Below are positions 36,929-44,549 of a DNA stretch of 64,000 nt, piece by piece (positions within the stretch are counted from its first letter, which is position 1; every line of letters begins with the position of its first letter). Below the pieces are notes generated by a model that was given only the letters and a program-made list of their open reading frames with translations, was not told the DNA's origin and did not search any database. This stretch comes from Bacterioplanes sanyensis. GTDB lineage: Bacteria > Pseudomonadota > Gammaproteobacteria > Pseudomonadales > Oceanobacteraceae. The translations under genes and the position numbers were made by a program. The DNA lies in NCBI RefSeq assembly GCF_014652515.1, contig NZ_BMYY01000003.1:124001-188000 (forward strand), in the 5' to 3' direction.

Positions 36929-37632
36929 TGCGATTACAGCGCGCCTTTACCTTGCTCGAAGTGTTGCTGGCCATTGCCATTACCGCCACCATCGGCGTGG
37001 CCAGTCATCAGCTGTTAAGCGGCACCTTACTGACCAAAGAGGTGTCCGATCGCAAAGCCGATCAACTAAAGAGCCTGCAGCGCTTAAACCAAGTGTTAAA
37101 CCGCGACATACGGCAAATCATCGACCGGCCCATTCGCGATGTGTTTGGCGACGAACAGCCGCCACTGCTGCTTGAAAGCAGCGATTATCCGCTGGAGTTT
37201 ACCCGCGCAGGCTGGCGCAACTCGCCGGTCACCGAAGACCCGCGCGCCGAGCTGCAGCGTGTGGCTTATCGGCTAGAGCCCATCGACAGCGACATTTGCG
37301 AGTCAGCGCGCGAGCGCCTGTTTCGCTGGGGCATCACCGAGCCCGATGGTGATTGCTTGGTGCGCTACTACTGGCATGTATTGGACCGCGCCAACGATAC
37401 CGAGCCGTCACATCAAGTGGTGTATGAGTTGGTGGAGCGTTTAGAAATGGAAGTGCTGATTAGCCAGAGCAGTGAAGCCATCGGCGACAGCCAAGACTGG
37501 TACAGCAGCTGGCCGGCGCTGACGGGAGCGGATAATCGCGCCGCCCCAGTGGCCTTGCGCTGGCGCATCGAGCTGCCGCCCTTTGGTGAGATTGAACGCC
37601 TGTGGTTGCTGGCGCCAGGAGATTTACCATGA
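36928..37632 (+). CDS. gspJ: Minor pseudopilin GspJ
   Basis: Second tip pseudopilin. The leader MRLQRAFTLLEVLLAIAITA has alanine at -1 instead of the usual glycine, which peptidases tolerate in GspJ proteins. The 234-residue product has the GspJ segment LQSLQRLNQVLNRDIRQIIDR-like (here LKSLQRLNQVLNRDIRQII) and a C-terminal LRWRIELPPFGEIERLWLLA. It overlaps gspK by four bases (ATGA). Confidence 0.92.
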   Translation: MRLQRAFTLLEVLLAIAITATIGVASHQLLSGTLLTKEVSDRKADQLKSLQRLNQVLNRDIRQIIDRPIRDVFGDEQPPLLLESSDYPLEFTRAGWRNSPVTEDPRAELQRVAYRLEPIDSDICESARERLFRWGITEPDGDCLVRYYWHVLDRANDTEPSHQVVYELVERLEMEVLISQSSEAIGDSQDWYSSWPALTGADNRAAPVALRWRIELPPFGEIERLWLLAPGDLP

Positions 37633-38663
37633 AGCGCCAACAGGGCGTCGCACTGTTAATGGTGCTGATGATTTTTGCCTTTGTGTCGTTATTGGCCACA
37701 GCCATGATCGATCGCGAATCCACCGACATTCAGCGCGCCTCGACCTTGCTCGACATTCAGCGCGCGCGTGCCTACGCCCAGGGCGCAGAAGACGCCGTGC
37801 GCACCGGCTTGTATTTAGACTGGAAGCAAGATGGCAGCATCGACCATCTCAACGAAGAATGGGCACAAGAGCGCACCTTGCCGCTGGACCCAGACCCAGG
37901 CCGGGTATTGCTAAAAATCGCCGATGCCCAGGGGCGCTTTAACCTCAATAGCATGCAGCCAACGGCCAGCAGCAATGACGTGCAACTGCAACGCTTTCGC
38001 AACTTGCTCAATCAGCTCGGCTTAGACCCATTGCTGGCCAGTTACTGGCAGCGCTGGCTCAGTGCCGACAGCCAAGCCGATGAGCTGTATCTGTCTCGCG
38101 AGCAACACCCATATCGCGCCGCCTACCGCGCTTGCACTCACACCAGCGAGCTGATGCTGATTGAAGGCATGACGCGCGAAGCTTACAAGCGCCTGGAGCC
38201 CTACGTCGCCTGCTTGCCCATCACCGTTACCTTAAACGTCAACACCGCATCGGCGGTGGTATTGGCCGCCCTGGATGAGCGCCTATCGCTGGCCGATGGC
38301 CAAGCATTGGTGGCCGAGCGCGGTGAAAAAGGCTTTGCCAGCGTCGATGACTTTTGGGGCTCCAGCGTGGTGACGCGCTTTACCCAAGAGCCAGATAGCG
38401 AACGTCGCAGCAATAACGGCAACAACGACGACAACGCGCCGTCCACCACACGCTGGGATAAAGCCGCGTTCGATGTCAAAAGCGAGTACTTTGAAATGTT
38501 TGCCCGAGTCGAGTTTGCCGGTCGCATTGCCACCTTGGAGGCGCTATTGCAGCGCACCAACAGTGATGGCAGCCTGAGCACCCTATACCGGAATTTCAGC
38601 CGCCGCGAAGCGCGCCCCCAAGAGGCGCCCGGGTTATCTTTGTCAGTTAACAATCGGAATTAG
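37629..38663 (+). CDS. gspK: Minor pseudopilin GspK
   Basis: Largest tip pseudopilin, thought to cap the pseudopilus; it lacks the Glu5 of the other pseudopilins. The 344-residue product starts MKRQQGVALLMVLMIFAFVS, then shows GspK segments DAQGRFNLNSMQ, LDPLLASYWQRWL and LNVNTASAVVLAALDERLSL (SAM-like domain). Start chosen at the ATG overlapping gspJ; an upstream ATG would add nine residues before the leader. Confidence 0.93.
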   Translation: MKRQQGVALLMVLMIFAFVSLLATAMIDRESTDIQRASTLLDIQRARAYAQGAEDAVRTGLYLDWKQDGSIDHLNEEWAQERTLPLDPDPGRVLLKIADAQGRFNLNSMQPTASSNDVQLQRFRNLLNQLGLDPLLASYWQRWLSADSQADELYLSREQHPYRAAYRACTHTSELMLIEGMTREAYKRLEPYVACLPITVTLNVNTASAVVLAALDERLSLADGQALVAERGEKGFASVDDFWGSSVVTRFTQEPDSERRSNNGNNDDNAPSTTRWDKAAFDVKSEYFEMFARVEFAGRIATLEALLQRTNSDGSLSTLYRNFSRREARPQEAPGLSLSVNNRN

Positions 38664-38665
38664 CC

Positions 38666-39877
38666 ATGATTACAGCACGGGTTGAATGGCAGGCCAGCGC
38701 CAGTCAGTGGTTCATCAGCCCCTGGCAGCCAGAGCGCGGTTTTTTGCCAGCCCAGCCGCTGACCGACTGGGCCAGCGAGCAGCCAGACTTAAGCAGCGTG
38801 CAACTGCTGCTCAGCGCCCATAACTATTCAGCGCACTGGGTCACCATGCCCGGCGTCAGCAAGCGCCACTTGGCGCGGGCGTTGCCATTTGCATTGGAAG
38901 AGCAGCTGATTGAAGACCCGGAGCACTACTTAATCGTGCCGGGCAGCGCTTACAATAAACGCCAAAGCGCTTATGCGCTGAATCGCCAGCACATTGATGA
39001 CCTTATTGAGGCGTGTCAGCTGCATCATGTGCGCATCACTGGCCTGATAGCCGAGACCGAGCTGTTTGCCGACCAGCACCGCTTAGTGCGCTGGCAGCAG
39101 GGCTGGCTGTGGCTATGGCCGGGGCAGTTTGAAGGCTGGCTCAGCGATGGTGCGCTTAACCTCGTGCTGGAAGACCAGCTCGATGGCCACAGCGAACAAA
39201 GCCTGACCATTGTCGCCGACACCATGGATCAGGCCCAATTGCTGAAAACCACTCTAGAAAGCGGCTACGGCGATGCGCTCAGCAGTGTTGAAATCCAGGT
39301 CGCCGCCACCGAAGCCTTGTTGCAAAAAGGACTCAATGGCCGCCACACCAACTTGCTCAATGGCCTGCTGGCATCGGCCAGCCATACGGAGCAGCGCCCA
39401 CCGGCGTGGTGGCGCCCACTGGCTGGCCTGGCCGCGGCCATCACCGTGGTATCTGTTATTACGTTGCTGGTAGATAACCATCAGATTCAACAGCGTGAGC
39501 AATTGGTGCGCAAAGAAGCCAATGAACTCTATCGCTCGCTGTTCCCAGGTGAGCGTATTCGCAGCTTGGAACGCCAGTTCCGCGAAAAACTGCGCAGCGG
39601 CGGCGAAGGCGGCGGCAATGAAGGCTTTGTGCCCTTGGTCAATCAGTTGGCCAAGGTGTATGCCAGTGGCGACCACAACAGCAAGCTGGAGCTGCAGTCA
39701 TTGCGCTTCAGCGATCGTGACCAGCAGCTCACCGTCGAGGTCAGCGCGGCCGAACTGAGTCAGTTGCAAAGCTTTCGCCAGGCGCTGGAGCAGGCCGGCT
39801 TGCAAGCCGAGGTGGCCAATGCCAGCAACGATGCCAAGGGTGTGAAAGGACGATTAAAAGTAGGGGCGCAGGCATGA
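38666..39877 (+). CDS. gspL: Type II secretion protein GspL
   Basis: Bitopic inner-membrane protein that recruits GspE. The 403-residue chain has an actin-like cytoplasmic domain (to ~residue 240; RALPFALEEQLIEDPEHYLI is the recognisable GspL stretch), one membrane helix (~250-270, LAGLAAAITVVSVITLLVD), and a periplasmic ferredoxin-like domain. It overlaps gspM by four bases. Confidence 0.92.
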   Translation: MITARVEWQASASQWFISPWQPERGFLPAQPLTDWASEQPDLSSVQLLLSAHNYSAHWVTMPGVSKRHLARALPFALEEQLIEDPEHYLIVPGSAYNKRQSAYALNRQHIDDLIEACQLHHVRITGLIAETELFADQHRLVRWQQGWLWLWPGQFEGWLSDGALNLVLEDQLDGHSEQSLTIVADTMDQAQLLKTTLESGYGDALSSVEIQVAATEALLQKGLNGRHTNLLNGLLASASHTEQRPPAWWRPLAGLAAAITVVSVITLLVDNHQIQQREQLVRKEANELYRSLFPGERIRSLERQFREKLRSGGEGGGNEGFVPLVNQLAKVYASGDHNSKLELQSLRFSDRDQQLTVEVSAAELSQLQSFRQALEQAGLQAEVANASNDAKGVKGRLKVGAQA

Positions 39878-40374
39878 AGCTCGAGCAACTGAAACAAGAG
39901 GTTTACAACAGCAGCCTGTGGCAGGCCTGGCAAGGCTGGTATGGGCAATTGAACAGTCGCGATCAAACCATTGTGCGCTGGGCGGCGGCCGTCACAACGG
40001 TACTGGTGCTGCTGTTGCTGATCGTCGCACCGCTGGTAAAAAAGAATCATGCACTGCAAGACCAATACCAGCGCAGCTTGTCCAGCTTTGAGCTGATGGC
40101 CGATAATGCCCATCGCTTTGGCGGCGCCAGCAGCAGTGCCAGCGGGCCGATTTTGGGCCGTGTGATGCAGCCGGCTAAGCGCTATGGCATCAGCTTAAGC
40201 CGCTACGAGCAAGATGGTGGCGACCTGCGCATCTGGCTCGACGACGTGGTGTTTGACGATGCCATCAGCTGGATGGAACAGCTGCAGCAACAGAACATTC
40301 GAGCGTCATTGGTAACGGTGGACCGCACCGCCAGTGGCCGAGTTAATTTACGCGCCACGCTGACTCAGGGCTAA
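39874..40374 (+). CDS. gspM: Type II secretion protein GspM
   Basis: Inner-membrane partner of GspL. The 166-residue protein has a short cytoplasmic start (WQGWYGQLNSRDQTIVRWAA), one membrane helix (VTTVLVLLLLIVAPLV) and a small periplasmic domain. Length and topology match GspM. It is the last gsp gene here; gspN, gspC and gspD are not in the window. Confidence 0.9.
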   Translation: MKLEQLKQEVYNSSLWQAWQGWYGQLNSRDQTIVRWAAAVTTVLVLLLLIVAPLVKKNHALQDQYQRSLSSFELMADNAHRFGGASSSASGPILGRVMQPAKRYGISLSRYEQDGGDLRIWLDDVVFDDAISWMEQLQQQNIRASLVTVDRTASGRVNLRATLTQG

Positions 40375-40407
40375 CTGAGCGAGCGGCGCAGCAAGACAGA
40401 GGTGAGT

Positions 40408-41763
40408 ATGAGTTATGATTTCGACCTGATGGTCATTGGCGCCGGCAGCGGCGGGGTGCGCGCCTCGCGCATGGCGGCCGCCAAAGGGGCGAAAGTGGCG
40501 GTGGTAGAAAACCGCTATCTGGGTGGCACGTGCGTCAACGTTGGCTGTGTGCCAAAAAAACTGTTTGTTTATGCCTCTGAATACGCTGAAAAATTTGCCG
40601 AAGCCAAAGGCTTTGGCGTCAACGGACAGCTCAATGACTTTGACTGGCCCACCTTGCGCGATAATAAAACCGCCGAAATTGAGCGCTTAAACGGCATTTA
40701 TAACAACCTGCTGGAAAACTCTGGCGCACAAATTTTGCGCGGCACCGGCAGCATTGTGGATGCGCACACGGTATCTGTTGACGGCCAGCACTACAGCGCC
40801 GAGCGCATTTTGATTGCCACTGGTGGCTGGCCATTTAAGCCGGAAATTCCGGGCATTGAGCACGCCATTACCTCCAACGAAGCGTTTTATCTGGATGAAT
40901 TCCCTAAGCGCGTGGTGGTGGTCGGTGGCGGCTACATTGCGGTGGAGTTTGCCGGCATTTTCAACGGCCTAGGCTCAGATACCACTTTGCTGTATCGCGG
41001 CGAGCAAATTTTGCGCGGCTTTGATGACGATGTGCGTGAGTTTGCCGCCGAGCAAGTCGCGGCCAAAGGCGTGAAGATTCAAACCCAAAGCGACATTGCC
41101 CGCATCGAAAAACTCTCAGATGGCAGCTTGATGGCACACCTGCAATCAGGTGGACGCATCGCTTGTGATTGCGTGATGTACGCCACCGGCCGTCGCCCCA
41201 TGACCGACGGACTCAACTTAGAGGCACTGGGTGTTGAAACCCGCGATGATGGCACCATCGTGGCGGATGATTTCTTCCGTACCAGCGTGCCTTCCATCTT
41301 TGCCTTGGGCGATGTCATTGGCACCCCAGCCTTGACCCCAGTCGCGCTGGCGCAAGGCATGAAGTTGGTGGCGCAGCAGTTTGAAGGCGATACCTCAGCG
41401 ATGAGTTACGACAACATTGCCACCGCCGTATTTTGCCAGCCCAACATTGCCACGGTCGGCCTGACGGAAGCTGAGGCGGTGAGCCGCTTTGCTGATGATG
41501 TCACCATTTTCCAATCGTCATTCAGACCGATGAAGCACACCTTAAGCGGCCTGCCTGAGCGCAGCCTGATGAAGCTGGTAGTGCACACCAGTACCGATAA
41601 GGTCATTGGCGCGCACATGGTGGGCCCGGATGCCGGTGAAATCATGCAAGGCCTGGCCGTGGCCATCAAAATGGGGGCCACCAAAGCTCAGTTTGATCAG
41701 ACCATTGGCATTCACCCCACGGCGGCAGAAGAGTTTGTCACCATGCGTACACCACGCAGTTAG
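40408..41763 (+). CDS. gor: Glutathione-disulfide reductase
   Basis: NADPH-dependent reduction of oxidised glutathione. The 451-residue flavoprotein has an FAD loop [18 protein letters not shown], the redox disulfide in [18 protein letters not shown], the NADPH-binding [19 protein letters not shown], and the dimer-interface catalytic histidine in [17 protein letters not shown]. The SAEYAEKF region (here YASEYAEKF) and overall pattern favour glutathione over dihydrolipoamide or mercuric reductase. I start at the ATG five bases behind AGAGG; a GTG two codons earlier is possible. Confidence 0.94.
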   Translation: MSYDFDLMVIGAGSGGVRASRMAAAKGAKVAVVENRYLGGTCVNVGCVPKKLFVYASEYAEKFAEAKGFGVNGQLNDFDWPTLRDNKTAEIERLNGIYNNLLENSGAQILRGTGSIVDAHTVSVDGQHYSAERILIATGGWPFKPEIPGIEHAITSNEAFYLDEFPKRVVVVGGGYIAVEFAGIFNGLGSDTTLLYRGEQILRGFDDDVREFAAEQVAAKGVKIQTQSDIARIEKLSDGSLMAHLQSGGRIACDCVMYATGRRPMTDGLNLEALGVETRDDGTIVADDFFRTSVPSIFALGDVIGTPALTPVALAQGMKLVAQQFEGDTSAMSYDNIATAVFCQPNIATVGLTEAEAVSRFADDVTIFQSSFRPMKHTLSGLPERSLMKLVVHTSTDKVIGAHMVGPDAGEIMQGLAVAIKMGATKAQFDQTIGIHPTAAEEFVTMRTPRS

Positions 41764-42785
41764 TTACCCTCACGCTCCAGCAGCTCGCGCAGCTGCTGGC
41801 AGCGCCCCTCAAGCACGGCAGCCTGCTGCTGCCATTGCTGTTTTTCTTGCTCGATCGCCTGCCGCTGTTGCTGCTGTTGTTCTAACTGCTGTTGCAGTGA
41901 TTCGCTGTTTTCTTGCTGCTGCGCCAGCGCCCACTGATGTTGTTTGAGCTGGTCGTGTAGCTGCTGCTCGGTCTGGGTTTGCTGTTGTCGCTCATATTGT
42001 TGCTGCTGGCGCAGCTCGTCGAGTTGTTGCTGCGCCTGCTCATGCTGCTGCATTGCCTGCTGCCATTGCTGCTCATAGTTCTGTGCCTGTTGCTGCCACT
42101 GCAGTTTGCTGTGTTGCTCTTGTTGCCATTGCTGTTGGCCAGCCAGCAGCTGTTGCTGCGCTTCTTGTAACTGGTGCTGCACGGCCTGCAGCTCACGCTG
42201 TGCTTGCTCGCGCTGCTGTTGGCGCTCTTCCATGCTGCGTTGCTGGTAGTGCTCAAAGTGCTCGCGCACGTCTTTATTTTCCTGTCGTAGCGCTTGCAGC
42301 TGCTCTTTTTGCTCGCTGACTTGCTGGCGTGCCTGATCGCGCTGCTCGCTGACTTTGCTGAGCTCAATGCGAACTTGCTGTAGGACGCGCTCTTGCTGCG
42401 CCAGTGCTTCTTTAAGCTGGTCACGCTCGTCACTGAGCGTTTTTTCACTGCTTTCCAGTTCGCTAATGCGCGCCAGAGCGTCGGAGATTTGCGCCTGCTG
42501 CGCTTCGCTTAGTGCTTCAAAGTCTTGCTGTGCACTGGTGATGCGCTCATCGGCCAATTGCTGCAAATGTTTATGCAAGCTGCGCACGCCGTCGAGAAGG
42601 TCGGGCGGCAAATCGGCTTCTTGCTGCTGCTCGTTACGCCAACGCTTTAGCAGTGGGGCAATGGTGCTTTTACTGCCGGTGCCCAGTGCTTCTCGTACTC
42701 GATCGACCGTGGGGTTGTGTCCCTGGTTGCGCACTTGCTCGGCCGCCTCGGCGATATCGGCGTAACTGACTCCGTTTCTGGCCAT
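41760..42785 (-). CDS. KfrA-like DNA-binding coiled-coil protein, glutamine-rich
   Basis: A 341-residue protein with an N-terminal KfrA-type DNA-binding domain (residues ~1-115; [20 protein letters not shown], then [20 protein letters not shown]). From ~100 to the end it is one long coiled coil extremely rich in glutamine (runs such as [20 protein letters not shown]). KfrA of IncP plasmids is an autorepressor with the same layout that also contributes to plasmid stability; chromosomal relatives often sit beside integrases. The last codon overlaps the end of gor on the other strand by four bases. Repeated ATTACGT boxes lie 23-50 bases before its start. Confidence 0.85.
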   Translation of the reverse strand: MARNGVSYADIAEAAEQVRNQGHNPTVDRVREALGTGSKSTIAPLLKRWRNEQQQEADLPPDLLDGVRSLHKHLQQLADERITSAQQDFEALSEAQQAQISDALARISELESSEKTLSDERDQLKEALAQQERVLQQVRIELSKVSEQRDQARQQVSEQKEQLQALRQENKDVREHFEHYQQRSMEERQQQREQAQRELQAVQHQLQEAQQQLLAGQQQWQQEQHSKLQWQQQAQNYEQQWQQAMQQHEQAQQQLDELRQQQQYERQQQTQTEQQLHDQLKQHQWALAQQQENSESLQQQLEQQQQQRQAIEQEKQQWQQQAAVLEGRCQQLRELLEREGN

Positions 42786-42807
42786 GCCTTTTCTCCACTA
42801 AAAAAAC

Positions 42808-42833
42808 ATATTACGTATTACGTAATATTACGT
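42808..42833. promoter_or_regulatory. ATTACGT box cluster, candidate KfrA-like operator
   Basis: ATTACGT occurs directly repeated at 42,810, 42,817 and 42,827, and the reverse ACGTAAT at 42,820. The central part forms the palindrome ATTACGTAAT. Position just upstream of the kfrA-like start fits an autoregulatory operator overlapping its promoter. Confidence 0.55.
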
Positions 42834-42874
42834 TATTTAGATCACAAAACAAACAACTAAGAAAACTGACTTAT

Positions 42875-42904
42875 AACCTTCGATAAATAGCATTATCGAA
42901 GGTT
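42875..42904. repeat. Perfect palindrome with Xer/dif-like geometry
   Basis: Arms AACCTTCGATAA and TTATCGAAGGTT (12 bases, no mismatch) flank the 6-base centre ATAGCA. Recombination sites of XerC/XerD have 11-base arms around a 6-base centre, with inner edges ending ATAA and TTAT, as here. It lies between the kfrA-like gene and a tyrosine recombinase gene. No T-run follows on either strand, so a terminator is unlikely. Confidence 0.7.
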
Positions 42905-42990
42905 AAGCTGATAAACTCACCCCAACGAGGCGTAATCAGCGGTACAGCGCAACAAATAAGGGGAAAAGGAGAGGGCCAAAGAAAAGCCTA

Positions 42991-43254
42991 GGGCACCTCT
43001 GAATAACTCTACACAGCTCTGCGCGAGTGCAGCAGGCTTTCAGAACAAGGCGGCGACGGCAGGAAATGGCCAGCCCTTTTCAACGTCGCCAACGACGTTA
43101 TGGAAGCCTGCGGCCCGCGCCCTACGGGGAACGCCAGAGCACTCCAGCTCTGTGTCGCCGATTTTTGCTGTAGCTGGCTAGAGCGGCAAACCGGCTTCGT
43201 GATCTGAAGCCCTCTGGCGATCCAGAGCGGGCACCGAATTATTCAGAGGTGCCC
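42991..43254 (+). mobile_element. 264-bp MITE-like element, copy 1
   Basis: Both ends carry the terminal inverted repeat GGGCACCTCTGAATAA (16 bases). The 264-bp interior has no credible gene. The flanks are TA on both sides (CCTA-element-TAGG), consistent with a TA target duplication. A second copy of identical length in opposite orientation lies at 53,075-53,338. Such short elements move using a transposase supplied by a related full-length IS, which is not in this window. It is inserted between the palindrome and the recombinase gene. Confidence 0.88.
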
Positions 43255-43382
43255 TAGGCAAAGCCGTCAACAAAGCACCAAAGCAGAGCCGGCAGCTAAA
43301 GCAGCCTCGAAGGCAAAAAGAGCGGCAAAAGACAGCAGCAAAAAACAACGAGCCAGAAAGAAGCTAAAGCGAGAGCCAACCG

Positions 43383-44390
43383 ATGAAAAAAACAGCGCCA
43401 AGCATTCGCCAGTCGCACCTGCCAGTCAGCCAGGAGCAGGAGGCACTGCGCCAGTATTTGCAGGCCTCGACCTCAGCCAATACCCGCAAAGCCTACGCCT
43501 CCGCCATTCGCCAGTTCGAAAAGTGGGGCGGGCGACTGCCGACGGACAGCGATACACTCACACGCTACTTACTGGCTCAGGCCCAACGCCTTAACAGCCG
43601 CAGTCTCACGCTACATTTAACGGCCATCAGCCAATGGCATCGCTACCAGGAGCTGCCCGACCCAGCTCAGACACCCATGGTACGCAAAACCCTGGAAGGC
43701 ATTCGCCGCCAACACGGCCAACCCAAGCGCAAAGCCAAAGCCCTACGCTTGGAGCACATTGCCGCCATGGCCAGCCATTTACAGTCCGACACCCACGCCA
43801 ATACGAAGGCCAAGCCCGACCTTAAAAAGAAGCGTGACCTGGCCATGGTGTTAACGGGTTTTTTTGGCGCCCTGCGGCGCAGCGAGCTGGTCGCCCTGCA
43901 GGCGGAGGATTTAACCTGGGAGCCAGAAGGCTTAATCATTCGCCTAGCGCGCTCCAAAACCGACCAGCAGGGCAGCGGTATAAGCCGCGCCATTCCCAAA
44001 GGCGCCCCCGGCTGCTGCCCTTGCGCAGCCATTCAGCAATGGCTCGATGCCAGCGGCATTCAGCAAGGGCCGCTGTTTCGACCAATTAACCGCTGGGGCC
44101 AGCTGCGCGCGAAAGCCCTGCCAGCCAATGCCGTCAACGACCTGCTCAAGCAACTCGGACGCGAGCTGAACTTTGATTTTGTACCCGAGCTCAGCAGCCA
44201 CAGCTTGCGCCGCGGCATGTCGACCAGTGCGGCACGCGCCAATGTCGACTTTGAGCTGATCAAAAAGCAGGGCGGCTGGAAGAGCGATGCCACGGTGTGG
44301 GAATACATCGAAGAAGGGCGACAACTGCAAGACAACGCAGCAACGCCGCTAATGCAAGCACTGGCCGAGCAAATGAAACAAGAAAAGTAA
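43383..44390 (+). CDS. Tyrosine site-specific recombinase (integrase)
   Basis: A 335-residue tyrosine recombinase. An N-terminal SAM-like core-binding domain (~15-105, TSANTRKAYASAIRQFEKWG) precedes the catalytic domain. Catalytic set: R165 (GALRRSEL), K192 (ARSKTDQQ), H273-x-x-R276 (HSLRRG), W299 in place of the second histidine (KKQGGWKSD), and nucleophile Y308 (VWEYIEEG). The set is complete, so it is probably active. It is not XerC or XerD by sequence feel, and has neither an arm-binding domain nor an adjacent tRNA att site. The 120 bases before it are A-rich, and the MITE lies just upstream. Confidence 0.9.
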   Translation: MKKTAPSIRQSHLPVSQEQEALRQYLQASTSANTRKAYASAIRQFEKWGGRLPTDSDTLTRYLLAQAQRLNSRSLTLHLTAISQWHRYQELPDPAQTPMVRKTLEGIRRQHGQPKRKAKALRLEHIAAMASHLQSDTHANTKAKPDLKKKRDLAMVLTGFFGALRRSELVALQAEDLTWEPEGLIIRLARSKTDQQGSGISRAIPKGAPGCCPCAAIQQWLDASGIQQGPLFRPINRWGQLRAKALPANAVNDLLKQLGRELNFDFVPELSSHSLRRGMSTSAARANVDFELIKKQGGWKSDATVWEYIEEGRQLQDNAATPLMQALAEQMKQEK

Positions 44391-44549
44391 GCTTTGGTGC
44401 TCGATTTGTTACATTGAATCATCGCGTCACATCAAGCTTGGCCTTACTCTGGCAACTACGTATCAGACCGCTAGCAAACCGCAAGCAGGCCGACAACAAA
44501 CCGACAACAGGCCGTGCGCCACCATAATTAAAACATCGAGTAACCGCTG

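Noticed and set aside
41882-42448. Long open frames on both strands opposite or within the kfrA-like gene (Ser/Asn-rich and Leu-rich)
   Set aside because: They are frame shadows of CAG/CAA glutamine repeats and have no ribosome-binding sites.
42875-42904. Palindrome as an ordinary terminator
   Set aside because: No T-tract on either side and no gene ends next to it; both neighbours start away from or far from it.
43256-43382. Lys/Ala-rich peptide gene before the recombinase
   Set aside because: Open only because the stretch is A-rich; no start codon or ribosome-binding site, and it would overlap the recombinase in another frame.
43383-44390. Recombinase as XerC, XerD or an integron integrase
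   Set aside because: Catalytic pattern is generic (W instead of the second H), the integron-specific insertion is not seen, and no attC-like array follows.
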